From a virus: a DNA stretch of 40,680 nt. Both the position numbers and the translations under genes were made by a program. Shown here one piece after another: positions 8,670 through 17,560 of the stretch. Where the stretch lies: positions 1-40,680 of the IMG/VR virus record IMGVR_UViG_3300031977_000338, one strand, 5' to 3'. The notes under the pieces are model-generated. The model did no database searches and was not told the origin of the DNA. It saw only the letters and a list, made by a program, of their open reading frames with translations. Position 1 is the stretch's first letter; every line of letters begins with the position of its first letter.

Positions 8670-11600
8670 TTATTGGTTTTCTTTTACTATTTGTAACAAT
8701 GCAAGAACAGCGTGAGCTATCTCACCTTGCTCATTAACAGTAATGCCTCTTTCAGTTAGTTTCTTACTAAATAACCCAGCTTCTTCAAGTCCTAGTTCTT
8801 TAGCCACATTGGGGTCTAAATCTCTAAGAGCTTTAGTTGCTCTGTTAATAGCCTTTCTATCGGTAAGTAGCTTTCTTTGTTCAGATACTAATTCATCAAA
8901 TCTATCAGGGGATACCTTATCCTGTATAAATCTTGTAACATCAATAAAGTCAGTTACACCGATAGCTTCTAAAGCTTCCCTAACAACAGGTATCTGCACA
9001 TCTTCTCTTATAGCTGAAGCTTCAGGCGGTAGGGATGCAAGATAAGCTTCTCTATCTGCTATAGCCTGTACCTCTTGCTCCTGTCTTCTTCTCTCTCCAA
9101 CTTCTTTAGCTTGTTGGAAACGTGCTAAAGCTTCTGTGCTAGATACATCTACAAACACTCCCTGACCAGCAGCTAACGCTTGAGCTTGTTGTAACACTAG
9201 CTTCTCTTCAGGTGTAACACCAGCAGCGAAAGATAACTTATCCTGTGTTTCTGTTAAGATACGTGCCTTAACTGTCTCAAGAGGTAAAGTCAATAACTCA
9301 GAATAAGAAAAACTTAGGATAGGATTTCTGTCACCGTTCTCGTTAGTAATAACTAACTGTGCCATGTTAGCATTTGAAGGATGACCCATAACTACTAGGT
9401 CAGCATCTTCACCTGCAATTTCTGTCATGTAATCTGGGAAACCTTGTATATCGTGAATAGCTGTTAGTAAGCTAGACATACGTTCAGGTGCGTCAGCTAA
9501 CCTACGAGTATCGGTGTTTCTCTTAAGTATAGCGGTCTTAGTGCCGTTGTAACCTTTAGATATAAAGAAGTCATTAACAGCGTGTTTAATTACACTAGGA
9601 AGAGCTTGCTCCTTAGTTTTACCTAGTACCTCTATTTCTGTTTTTAACAAAGCTTCCATGTATAAACGTAAATCAGGTGTGTTCATAACATCTTCAAAAG
9701 CTGTTTGGTCAGGTAATATTGCTCTTTTTAAAGTAACAGCCTCTGATATTTCTTCATCTGCGAGAGAAATACCTGCACTAGAGTACAAAGGCTTTTGTAA
9801 AAGCTTAACTGCTTTAGCTAGAGGCATGTCCATATCTCTTACTAAAGTAGATAAATGACCTAGCCTAATGTTCATGTCACTACTAGAAGCAAAAGCTACA
9901 TTAGTATAACCAGCACTATAGTCGTTCATAGTTTCATACATAGTTAGTGCTTGCTGTACTAACTGTAAATCATCTTCATCTAGTTCTTCACCAGCAGTAG
10001 ATGTTAAAGCTTGTGTTACTACAGTGTTAGTAAGTACTCTTTCTACCTCTGCTGGTAGTACCTGACGAGATAGATAAAAATCTTTTATCTTTCTATCAGC
10101 GTGAGTTTTTACAGTCTCTGCTATTGCAGCAGTTCTCTTTTGTTCTACATCTTCTTCAAGACCTTCAGGAATATCACCAACTACATCTAATACATCGTCA
10201 TACTCTTTATTGACACGTTCTATCTGTACGGCTAGTTCCTGTTGAGATTGTGTTTCGTATGCAGCTTGTATTTCTTCTTCAGATATAGAGTAGCTTTTAC
10301 CTGATTCAGGGTCAACATAATTAAGGTCTGTTAATAATGTAGCATCTCTAAAGCCAGTATTTCTAAATTTATTTAGTCTTTCATTTAGAAAAGCAGTTTT
10401 ATTAGCCTCAATGTTTTGAGCAGCAAACTGTTTATTATGCTTCTCTAGCTCATCAAATATCTTCTGAGTTTCGTCAGTGTACTGTGATTTGTTTAACGCT
10501 CCTGTTTCTTTTAACCACTCATAAAATGGTGTATTAGTACCATACAACTCTGTTAGTTCTATCTGTTGTCTAAAAGCTTCTGCTGTTACTTCATCTTCTG
10601 TAAGCCCAGAATTAACAACCATATCGTCTAATAAAGCTACTCCATTAGCAATACGTTCTTCCTCAGGAACTGTTGTATTTAGTAGACCACGATTAAGAAC
10701 ATTAGTCATGTTAGTATTAAGAGTATCAGTTCTGTTTTGTTTCATTAACTCTGGTAATACTTCTTTAGTATAGAGCGATTGAGACGCAATGGAAAACTCA
10801 TTCAAACCTTGAGCAACAATAGGACTATTTTTACCATACTGTTTTTCTAAAGTTTGTTTAAATTCTTGCCTACGATTTTCAATTTCCTGTTGCCATTTTG
10901 AAGGGTTGGCTAAGTAAGTAGGTGTGTTACCTTTCCACATAGCTGTCATCATGTCTATCTGACTAGTTACACCAGCAGAGATAAAAGCATCTTGTCTCTG
11001 AACAGTAGCCTGTTTTACAGCAAGCTCTTTGTTTGCTTGAGATTGTTCAATAGCTTCCCAAGCTTTAATGTTTTTCTTTACAGTGTGTCTCTTGTTTTCA
11101 ACCAACCATTCAGAACGCCAAGATTTACCATTTATAATACCATTATCGTCAGTAGAAGTAGCCCAAGCTAGTTCTTGTGCAAGAATAAGGTCATTAATTT
11201 TATCTTTAGGAATAGTAGGGTATAAATCCATAAAAGCTTGTACAGCAAATGTACCTTCTTGTAAAGAAGTAGGAGTAGGATTTTCAGCTAATATATTAAG
11301 TTGAGGTGCTAAATCATTATTAATAGTTTCTGATACATCGTAGTCAAACTTATCAGGTACGTACACCTCACTAAAGAACTTATACTCTACCGCTTCCATG
11401 TCTTTTTTAATAAGATTAATAACAGCAGGGTTAGTACCACTTTTCTGTAATTCCTCATAATAGGAAGCGTAGTTAGCCTGTCTGTGTTGAGAAACAGCTT
11501 CCTTTCCCATTTTTAAATAGTCATCAGAATGTTTTAAATAGTCATCTTGACCTAACAATCTTAAATTATTTACAGCCGCTTTAGCTTGGAAAGCTTGTTT

Positions 11601-11828
11601 ATCTATTACACCGTTTACTACGGCTTCTGCTAGTGCAGAATTTCTAGCTTGTTCTTCTTTTACTTTAGATTGTACAAAGGGAGTAATAGCATCTACAAAA
11701 GATTCTAAAGGAGAAGGGGAGTCTAACTCAGCAGGTGGTCTAACATAAGTTTCTACCACAGACGCTACAGGTCTTACAGAAGAAACTGAGGTATCTAAAT
11801 CAGCTACCTGTACTCTTTTTCTAGCCAT
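8670..11828 (-). CDS. 15: Internal virion protein C (T7 gp15-like), 1052 aa
   Basis: This large, mostly helical and acidic protein lies between the gp14-like and gp16-like genes, the position of T7 gp15 (747 aa). It starts MARKRVQVADLDTS and has many Gln/Glu-rich helices (for example EEEIQAAYETQSQQELAVQIE near the middle, and QAKEVGERRRQEQEVQAIADR near the C-terminus). No membrane segment or catalytic motif stands out. In T7 this protein forms part of the internal core and the periplasmic conduit during ejection. It is clearly longer than T7 gp15, as often seen in marine relatives. Confidence 0.72.
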   Translation of the reverse strand: MARKRVQVADLDTSVSSVRPVASVVETYVRPPAELDSPSPLESFVDAITPFVQSKVKEEQARNSALAEAVVNGVIDKQAFQAKAAVNNLRLLGQDDYLKHSDDYLKMGKEAVSQHRQANYASYYEELQKSGTNPAVINLIKKDMEAVEYKFFSEVYVPDKFDYDVSETINNDLAPQLNILAENPTPTSLQEGTFAVQAFMDLYPTIPKDKINDLILAQELAWATSTDDNGIINGKSWRSEWLVENKRHTVKKNIKAWEAIEQSQANKELAVKQATVQRQDAFISAGVTSQIDMMTAMWKGNTPTYLANPSKWQQEIENRRQEFKQTLEKQYGKNSPIVAQGLNEFSIASQSLYTKEVLPELMKQNRTDTLNTNMTNVLNRGLLNTTVPEEERIANGVALLDDMVVNSGLTEDEVTAEAFRQQIELTELYGTNTPFYEWLKETGALNKSQYTDETQKIFDELEKHNKQFAAQNIEANKTAFLNERLNKFRNTGFRDATLLTDLNYVDPESGKSYSISEEEIQAAYETQSQQELAVQIERVNKEYDDVLDVVGDIPEGLEEDVEQKRTAAIAETVKTHADRKIKDFYLSRQVLPAEVERVLTNTVVTQALTSTAGEELDEDDLQLVQQALTMYETMNDYSAGYTNVAFASSSDMNIRLGHLSTLVRDMDMPLAKAVKLLQKPLYSSAGISLADEEISEAVTLKRAILPDQTAFEDVMNTPDLRLYMEALLKTEIEVLGKTKEQALPSVIKHAVNDFFISKGYNGTKTAILKRNTDTRRLADAPERMSSLLTAIHDIQGFPDYMTEIAGEDADLVVMGHPSNANMAQLVITNENGDRNPILSFSYSELLTLPLETVKARILTETQDKLSFAAGVTPEEKLVLQQAQALAAGQGVFVDVSSTEALARFQQAKEVGERRRQEQEVQAIADREAYLASLPPEASAIREDVQIPVVREALEAIGVTDFIDVTRFIQDKVSPDRFDELVSEQRKLLTDRKAINRATKALRDLDPNVAKELGLEEAGLFSKKLTERGITVNEQGEIAHAVLALLQIVKENQ

Positions 11829-11837
11829 GTTTAATCC

Positions 11838-12458
11838 TTATCTAAAAATGTTGGTAATAGAAGACCAAGCACTAGGTGCTGGCATTGCTCCCACAAAGTT
11901 TTCTGCTTCAATAAGAGCAGTAGCTTCCCTCTGTATTTCTAATTGTTGGGTAGCTATTTCTTTTGCGGAAGGTGATTTTGCAGCCATACCAGATAGTGCT
12001 GCTTTTCCAGCGTACATTAAAAAGTTAGGCTGTTGTCCTTGAGGTACAGAGTTTATTCTATCCTCTGTTTCTTTAGTAACGCCTATCTTTTCTAGCTCTA
12101 TCTGTTTCATTATGTTTCGTTCTTGTTCATTTAACTTAGTAAAGGCTCTAAGCTTTTTAGTCATAGGCTCTTTAATAAAGTTATCAATACTGCCACCAGA
12201 TAAACCAGTTTCTCCACCTACTACAGCACGTGTTTCTTGGTTCTTTAAAGTTTCAATAGCTAATTCTGTTTTTTGGTCAGCTATATATTCAGATTCCTGA
12301 ATAGCTCTCCTATTTAACTGAGCAATTTTTAGATTTTGAGCCTCTGCTGCTCTAATTCTATTAACTGCGTGTTTATAATCTTGGTCATCTGCGTTTTGTT
12401 TGGCCTGAATATACTCTAACGCAGTACCACCAACAGCCGCGAACATCTGCAAACTCAT
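11838..12458 (-). CDS. 14: Internal virion protein B (T7 gp14-like), 206 aa
   Basis: Its size matches T7 gp14 (196 aa) and it sits just upstream of the two giant core proteins. The N-terminal region (MQMF-type start, then a TALEYIQAKQNADD segment) leads into a long helix containing NLKIAQLNRRAIQESEYIADQ, then a glycine patch GGETGLSGGSIDNFIKE. An Ala-rich mildly hydrophobic stretch (LMYAGKAALSGMAAKSP) lies near residue 155. In T7 this protein forms the outer-membrane pore during DNA ejection. The start overlaps the gp13-like gene by four bases. Confidence 0.75.
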   Translation of the reverse strand: MSLQMFAAVGGTALEYIQAKQNADDQDYKHAVNRIRAAEAQNLKIAQLNRRAIQESEYIADQKTELAIETLKNQETRAVVGGETGLSGGSIDNFIKEPMTKKLRAFTKLNEQERNIMKQIELEKIGVTKETEDRINSVPQGQQPNFLMYAGKAALSGMAAKSPSAKEIATQQLEIQREATALIEAENFVGAMPAPSAWSSITNIFR

Positions 12459-12904
12459 GTCTGTATCCTCACAAATTCTAAAAAGGGTTTATTACCTACA
12501 CCCCATGTTTCATGTCGTTTAATAAATGTGAAGCCGACAAAGCGTAGCCAATCAATAGCTACCTGATAGTCTGCATCAACAGCGTTAGTTAGTAGGGGGT
12601 ACTTCTTGTTTATCTCTCTTACCCACTTACGTGAACCACGTAGGAAAGGTATCTGTATCTTTGTAATAGGTGGAGCAGTAAGAAGCCATACAACCCCTTC
12701 ACCACCCACACCATACATACCTGCAATTTCGTTGGTATCATCTACTATGATTGTCCAACACTCATCTGATTCGTCCAAGCCTAGCTGTAACGCTATCTCA
12801 GGGCTACCATGTGAGGCTGTAACCTCTGCTGCATCTTCTGGTCTTAGGTTATCCTTTAACCAATCAACGTCAGCTTGGACACTCTGTCTCACATGACCTT
12901 TCAT
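12455..12904 (-). CDS. 13: T7 gp13-like protein (acetyltransferase-like fold), 149 aa
   Basis: I chose ATG 12904, which overlaps the stop of tail tubular protein B as TAATG; the longer ORF would need a start inside that gene. The protein contains ECWTIIVDDTNEIAGMYGVGG, then VWLLTAPP, and near the end DWLRFVGFTFIKRHETWGVG. This is the same layout as T7 gp13, a GNAT-related protein needed for virion assembly but not known to acetylate anything. It fits the order tubular B, gp13, gp14. I see no clear acetyl-CoA loop (R/Q-x-x-G-x-G/A), so enzymatic activity is doubtful. Confidence 0.7.
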   Translation of the reverse strand: MKGHVRQSVQADVDWLKDNLRPEDAAEVTASHGSPEIALQLGLDESDECWTIIVDDTNEIAGMYGVGGEGVVWLLTAPPITKIQIPFLRGSRKWVREINKKYPLLTNAVDADYQVAIDWLRFVGFTFIKRHETWGVGNKPFLEFVRIQT

Positions 12905-15240
12905 TACATTCTCCTTGAACGTAGTACGTAGAAGCCTTCCCACTCTGCGCTTTGAAAAGCAGCAGGTAGGTGACTATCACTTTCTATTACAACTTTAGTA
13001 TCTGCGTTACCCACTACACCAAACTGGTATGTACCGCTATCAATAGCAGCCTTGTTTAGTATGTTAGCAGCACCACCCACGATACGTCCTGTAAAGGTAC
13101 GTGTATAGCTAGTACGTCTACTAGGTGTAGTATTAACAGTAAAGAACCCTGTATTGTTATAAACCACAGACCAGTTACGAATACGTAAGTCTGCTGTGGT
13201 AACAGGATTGTTGTTAATCTTAGGTACAGGCTCAGAGAACTGGTACTTAAATGTAAAAGGTATACCAGCAAACACCACCTCACCAGCAGATAGCTTACCT
13301 GCTACAGATGCTAGGGGTATGATACCACCGTCTTCTGCTATGTATGTGATATTACTATCAGTATACGGTACAGAAGTCAAGCCTGATGTTTCTAACCTCA
13401 CACGTCTGTCAAGGTGTATTGAAAACTTACCGTCAGTATATTCTGTAGCTTCATCAACAGACAAGTTAATACGTTCTAAGAATAGGTTAGTACCACGCTT
13501 AATAAGAATGTAAATATCTGCTAGGTTGAATGACACACCTATGACATCACCATCAAATACCCAACGTGACCACGAAGCCTGTAACTTCTCTCTACCCTGC
13601 CAGTAGTATCTATATATGTAGATAGCCTGAGGGTCATTACCAGCCTGTAGTATTAGCATGTCCTCATTAGATGATGCTTGGATGTTAGTTACCTCACCAT
13701 CAATGTACTCAGGTACGTGTGACGTAATCTCACTAGCATCGTTAGTATCTGTGTCACTATCTACAAAGTACTCCCACATGCCTGACCATGCACCACGCTT
13801 AGAGGCGAAGTATACGTACTTACCAGACTGTGCTGGTTTGGCACGTAGGGATGCCTCAAACTCTGTGGTATTAGCAACATTGATAGTTTCAGGGGTAAGT
13901 ACAGGGTCACCTGTTACCTTGAACTGTGTGAGGTCTGAGAAGAGCAGTAGGCTCTCGTTAAATGGTACAGCATGTTTAAGTATGCTAACCTTGTTAGATG
14001 ACACTGCCACGTCAATGGGGTCACTATCTACAATGGTTAGTGCTGACTTGCGGAAGAAGTCAAAGTCTACAAACTCACCTGCACGAGAGAAGATAACATT
14101 CTCATCAGCTAGTAGTCCTAGCCTGTTACGATGGAAGAAGATATCAGCTAATTTAAAACCTACAAAAGAAGGGAAGGGGTTGGTATCATCGTTACCAATC
14201 TTTCTATCAGTGTAAGACTGTACGTCAAACGTGAAGTTGGCACTTACATCTTTTACCAGCTTGTGTGGCATAGTACTAGCATCTAGGTCAATGATAACAT
14301 TAGGCTCTACTGTTTCTTTCCATACGCCATTGTCAAACTTAACGTAGTAATCGTCCTGTGCTTTCTGGTTATCACCAGCTACTTCAATAACAAAGTCGTT
14401 AGGTGCTTCTACTGGTAGCTTTTTGAAGTCTGGAGTCGTGTCTTTAAATACGAGAAGATGGTCACCACCATGCGAATCTCCCACTTCAACAACAAAATCA
14501 GTAGTATCTGTAGACTGAATGTGGAGAACAGAGCCATATCGTGTGATTGTAATACCAGATACAGCAGAAGCATTTGTAATATTATCATAGTATGTACTGT
14601 TTACCCCTGTAGCTGAGAACGTATCTAAGTTCTCTGCAATAATATCTGTGGATGCACCACGCTCTGCGTTCTGTGTCAAACTTGTACTAGACTGTGTACT
14701 AGATTTAGTTGCAAATTGTACAGTACTTGTACTAGCACCCTTAGTAATCTTCAAACGATAGGTAGAAGAATAGTCAGCCTGTTTGACATACACCAGTGCT
14801 TCTGGATTACGAGCAGGTGATGTGGCAGTACCTTGTGCAACTGTTACATTCTTGTTAATAATAAAAGTATTGTCTGCGATAGATACAGCAGCAAGTTCTT
14901 TACTAGGGTCAGTCAATCCTGATAGGTATGAAGCTGCGTTGTTAGTAATAGTACGTGACGTACCATCCTTATCAAACACACGAATAGTACCTGCTGTGTC
15001 AATCACCAGAGAATAAAACTCGTTCTCATCTCTACGAATAGTGTGTATAAAAGCTTTATCTAGGTTTGATATAACGCCTAAGTCAGCTATGTGCTGAGTA
15101 CTAGGACGCTTTGATAAGCCTGTAACCACACTAGACAGACCATTCTCTTGTAACTCTGCCTGTGTGTTTAGGCGTAGAGAAGGTGGCTGTTGAGACACCC
15201 CATTGATTAGGTTGGGGATAGATTGACTGATGAGTGCCAT
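12904..15240 (-). CDS. 12: Tail tubular protein B (T7 gp12-like nozzle protein), 778 aa
   Basis: The start MALISQSIPNLINGVSQQPP is the classic N-terminus of T7-like tail tube B proteins (T7 gp12, 794 aa). Further family marks are the LRLNTQAELQENGLSSVVTGL segment and the RPSTQHIADLG segment. The middle contains LADIFFHRNRLGLLADENVIFSR and, later, WSRWVFDGDVIGVSF, both typical. The protein forms the tail nozzle through which DNA leaves. It begins one base before the stop of tubular A and is followed by the gp13-like gene with a similar overlap. Confidence 0.95.
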   Translation of the reverse strand: MALISQSIPNLINGVSQQPPSLRLNTQAELQENGLSSVVTGLSKRPSTQHIADLGVISNLDKAFIHTIRRDENEFYSLVIDTAGTIRVFDKDGTSRTITNNAASYLSGLTDPSKELAAVSIADNTFIINKNVTVAQGTATSPARNPEALVYVKQADYSSTYRLKITKGASTSTVQFATKSSTQSSTSLTQNAERGASTDIIAENLDTFSATGVNSTYYDNITNASAVSGITITRYGSVLHIQSTDTTDFVVEVGDSHGGDHLLVFKDTTPDFKKLPVEAPNDFVIEVAGDNQKAQDDYYVKFDNGVWKETVEPNVIIDLDASTMPHKLVKDVSANFTFDVQSYTDRKIGNDDTNPFPSFVGFKLADIFFHRNRLGLLADENVIFSRAGEFVDFDFFRKSALTIVDSDPIDVAVSSNKVSILKHAVPFNESLLLFSDLTQFKVTGDPVLTPETINVANTTEFEASLRAKPAQSGKYVYFASKRGAWSGMWEYFVDSDTDTNDASEITSHVPEYIDGEVTNIQASSNEDMLILQAGNDPQAIYIYRYYWQGREKLQASWSRWVFDGDVIGVSFNLADIYILIKRGTNLFLERINLSVDEATEYTDGKFSIHLDRRVRLETSGLTSVPYTDSNITYIAEDGGIIPLASVAGKLSAGEVVFAGIPFTFKYQFSEPVPKINNNPVTTADLRIRNWSVVYNNTGFFTVNTTPSRRTSYTRTFTGRIVGGAANILNKAAIDSGTYQFGVVGNADTKVVIESDSHLPAAFQSAEWEGFYVLRSRRM

Positions 15241-15824
15241 TAGAAAGTTCTCCTACCCTGCCTATCAATAATGCTGAATGTGTCATAGTTATCAAATATG
15301 TTATGGTCATCCGCAGCTTTGTCAAACTCTTTCAGTTCAAACAGCGCACGTTCTTCATCTCTAATCTGGAAATCATGTAGAGTGTTAGACCCTACAATAC
15401 GGTCTTGGAATATTCTGGTTGCTCTGAGTGTAATGTATCTCTTACATACCTCAGGCAAGTCATCAAAGTTTAATTGAACTACTACATCTAACTTGGTGTT
15501 TGCGCCTACGTTAAACGTGTGGTTCTTTCTGTCATACATCTTTAAGCCACGCTGAACTAAGTCAGGGCTGTTTGCCTCTAGTGTAGCGTCTGCACGTAGA
15601 ATATCTGTACCTAGTAGTATCTCACCACTAGCGTTCTGTGCGTATGATTTATTTAATTCTGTGTTAAAGTGCCAGCCCATTGACTGCACTTCTCTGTCTA
15701 CAGTGTTAAGTATAGTCTCTGCTATTTCGGCTTCAACCAAACCAGAGGAAAGGCTGTTGACAGGTGCTTCACCTATCGCAGAGAGCATAGTATTTACTGC
15801 GTCTAGTTGGGTTGTTGTTGCCAT
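15240..15824 (-). CDS. 11: Tail tubular protein A (T7 gp11-like), 194 aa
   Basis: The N-terminus MATTTQLDAVNTMLSAIGEAPVNSL and the following IAETILNTVDREVQSMGWHFNTE are hallmarks of T7-like gp11 (196 aa), the adaptor ring between portal and nozzle. Near residue 115 it has DDLPEVCKRYITLRATRIFQDRIVGS, also family-typical. Length matches T7. It is co-oriented with the gene for tubular B, overlapping its start codon by one base. Confidence 0.95.
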   Translation of the reverse strand: MATTTQLDAVNTMLSAIGEAPVNSLSSGLVEAEIAETILNTVDREVQSMGWHFNTELNKSYAQNASGEILLGTDILRADATLEANSPDLVQRGLKMYDRKNHTFNVGANTKLDVVVQLNFDDLPEVCKRYITLRATRIFQDRIVGSNTLHDFQIRDEERALFELKEFDKAADDHNIFDNYDTFSIIDRQGRRTF

Positions 15825-15828
15825 GTTA

Positions 15829-16080
15829 TCACCACTTTACCTTGTTAGCCCAATACGCTGCACTACTCTCACCCTTTGCTATATTCTTACGATGCCTAGC
15901 CTTAAATGATTTACGTTGCTTAGCGTTTTGGTTAGTCTTTGCACCCTGTTCACCAAACCTAATTAGTCTTGGGTTATCTTTAGTACCTACAAGAACAGCA
16001 TGAGATTTCTTAGGATGCTTGGGTGTTCTCTTAGGTATCCGCATACCCTTAAAGGTTTCTCCACCACGTTCTATACCCAT
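15829..16080 (-). CDS. Small basic conserved phage protein, 83 aa (DUF6321-like)
   Basis: The protein is rich in Lys and Arg and contains KHPKKSHAVLVGTKDNPRLIRFGEQG and the C-terminal RKSFKARHRKNIAKGESSAAY segment, ending ANKVKW. I recall this tail sequence as a widely conserved small protein in marine phages (family name DUF6321, from memory). Its basic charge suggests nucleic acid binding or head association. It lies between capsid and tail tube genes, one base after the stop region of a 37-aa basic gene. Function is unknown. Confidence 0.7.
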   Translation of the reverse strand: MGIERGGETFKGMRIPKRTPKHPKKSHAVLVGTKDNPRLIRFGEQGAKTNQNAKQRKSFKARHRKNIAKGESSAAYWANKVKW

Positions 16081-16081
16081 A

Positions 16082-16195
16082 TCACTTCTTCTTATATTTG
16101 TTAGTTACAGGCTTACCTGTCTTCTCAGCTTCTTTTTTAGCAGCAGCCATACCCTGCTTAGTATATTTGTAATGTTTCTTACCTACTTGTGGCAT
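16082..16195 (-). CDS. Tiny basic head-module protein, 37 aa
   Basis: From ATG 16195 (ribosome site GGAG) the frame encodes MPQVGKKHYKYTKQGMAAAK followed by a Lys-rich end. Similar short MPxVGKKxxxYTxxGMAAAKK peptides occur next to capsid genes of other T7-like marine phages. It lies just after the capsid terminator and before the 83-aa basic protein. High positive charge suggests DNA or capsid binding. No function is assigned. Confidence 0.6.
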   Translation of the reverse strand: MPQVGKKHYKYTKQGMAAAKKEAEKTGKPVTNKYKKK

Positions 16196-16207
16196 ATCTA
16201 TCTCCAA

Positions 16208-16242
16208 ACAAAAAAAAGAGAGAGGCTCTAGAAACCTCTCCC
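16208..16242 (-). terminator. Rho-independent terminator after the capsid gene
   Basis: On the minus strand a GGGAGAGG / CCTCTC hairpin with a loop of about 8 nt is followed by a run of eight T residues, just after the capsid stop codon. It occupies the same place as T7 terminator T-phi (after gene 10) and would set capsid expression apart from the tail genes. Confidence 0.85.
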
Positions 16243-16251
16243 TTCTGTTAA

Positions 16252-17367
16252 TTAGGCTTCAGACAGACCAATGCATGATGCTGGACGCAGGACGTTATGC
16301 CCCATTGCGTACTTAGCAACCATTAGTGTGCCTTGACGATTAATCTGGTACTCAGATTCCATGCCCAAGTCAAGAAGCTTGACAGTAGCAACAGCGTCAG
16401 GAGTGAACACAAAGCCCTTGAACTTAGAAGCTTCTGCAACCATGTCACGCCCGTCTACAGCAGCAGTAGGCAAGTCATAGTGTGTTGTACGGCCTGAACC
16501 AGCAGTGTTAGCTAGTGGCTGGTTATCTGATGTCTTACCTTCGTCAGCATCGCCTGTGGTGAAGTTCACATACAGGTTAGATACGTTAGCGTGGTTTGAC
16601 ATAATGATAGGCATACCAGCGATAGACGCTACAGTTGCGTCAGCTACTGAGCCGTTACCACCAAAGTCACGGTTCATGTAGACAAGCTTGTTGCCGTCAG
16701 TTACATCCATCAGTGCGTAGTACTGGTCAGGAGCAAGAACAACAGTCGCACCTTCAGTTGGTACGTTCTTTACTTCCATCTCTTTACGTGCGTCAAAGAT
16801 AGCTTTGGCAATCTTTGCAGGGTCTAGTGCATCAGCAGCAGCAGTACCGATTGTCACGTTGTTTGTGAAGTCTTCTTCAGTAAACGCTTTGTAGTCCTGA
16901 ACAAGGCCAGCAGCAGCAGTTGCGTTGGTTGACAGAGCAGCCTTAACAAGCATACGTGCTACGTTCTTATCGGCTTCATTAGCCAATGCGATACCAGCTT
17001 CTTTAGAGTAGATGCTACGTACATCGTAGTGGTTAATAGCTTCGTCAATGTTCGCAATGAACTGAGAACTAATCAGCAAATCGTCAATGGTTACAATACG
17101 TTCACCTGCACGAATACTACCACCAGTAATCTCATTTCCTGGGGTTAGGTATTCAGCAGTTGCACGTCCTGTCATTGGGAACGATGCGGATTTACCTTTG
17201 GAAATAGTACGAGTACGTACCTTATCCATAATTACTTTCTTTTCCTCAAAGGCGGTCAGGACTTCCCCAGCATACAGCTTAAGGAAGAGGTCACGAACGT
17301 CACCTGAGAGGTTATTTTGACCCTGAAAGCTTACACTGTAAGCAGGGTTAGAAGCAGCTTGTGCCAT
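16252..17367 (-). CDS. 10: Major capsid protein (T7 gp10-like), 371 aa
   Basis: The protein starts MAQAASNPAYSVSFQGQNN and includes KLYAGEVLTAFEEKKVIMDK, the typical N-arm, then GKSASFPMTGRATAEYLTPG and GERIVTIDDLLISSQFIANID (E-loop and spine region). Further on are TVVLAPDQYYALMD and the C-terminal YAMGHNVLRPASCI. These segments are shared by HK97-fold capsids of T7-like phages (T7 gp10A is 345 aa). It lies after the scaffold gene and before a strong terminator, the usual layout for the most abundant virion protein. No gp10B-type frameshift extension was recognised. Confidence 0.95.
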   Translation of the reverse strand: MAQAASNPAYSVSFQGQNNLSGDVRDLFLKLYAGEVLTAFEEKKVIMDKVRTRTISKGKSASFPMTGRATAEYLTPGNEITGGSIRAGERIVTIDDLLISSQFIANIDEAINHYDVRSIYSKEAGIALANEADKNVARMLVKAALSTNATAAAGLVQDYKAFTEEDFTNNVTIGTAAADALDPAKIAKAIFDARKEMEVKNVPTEGATVVLAPDQYYALMDVTDGNKLVYMNRDFGGNGSVADATVASIAGMPIIMSNHANVSNLYVNFTTGDADEGKTSDNQPLANTAGSGRTTHYDLPTAAVDGRDMVAEASKFKGFVFTPDAVATVKLLDLGMESEYQINRQGTLMVAKYAMGHNVLRPASCIGLSEA

Positions 17368-17560
17368 TTTATTACCTCATAAATTAAAGTTAAAGTTAGT
17401 GCCTCAAATTTACTGAACTTTCTCCAGCAGATTGTCCCTCGCAAGGGGTCAGGGTTAGTCGTACCTAGTAACTTTGAGATAGGGGATAGCCCCTTATAAA
17501 TACACCACGTAGATGTACTTATAAGGAGAGGGGGACGAACCCCCTACTCCCATGCAACAA
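17368..17560 (-). promoter_or_regulatory. Structured leader between scaffold and capsid genes
   Basis: This 193-base gap carries four possible hairpins: GGGGG/CCCCC at 17530-17544, a 12-bp arm pair with one mismatch at 17492-17526, GGGG/CCCC at 17482-17493 and CCCT/AGGG at 17436-17447. A degenerate relative of the 13-bp element (plus strand TAGTAACTTTGAG) lies at 17466-17478. No ORF or poly-T run is present. It probably shapes capsid mRNA start, processing or stability; this is inference. Confidence 0.55.

Noticed and set aside
13658-14215. Long plus-strand ORF (185 codons) opposite tail tubular protein B
   Set aside because: It is a shadow of a strongly supported gene, is Ser/Leu-rich and resembles nothing known.
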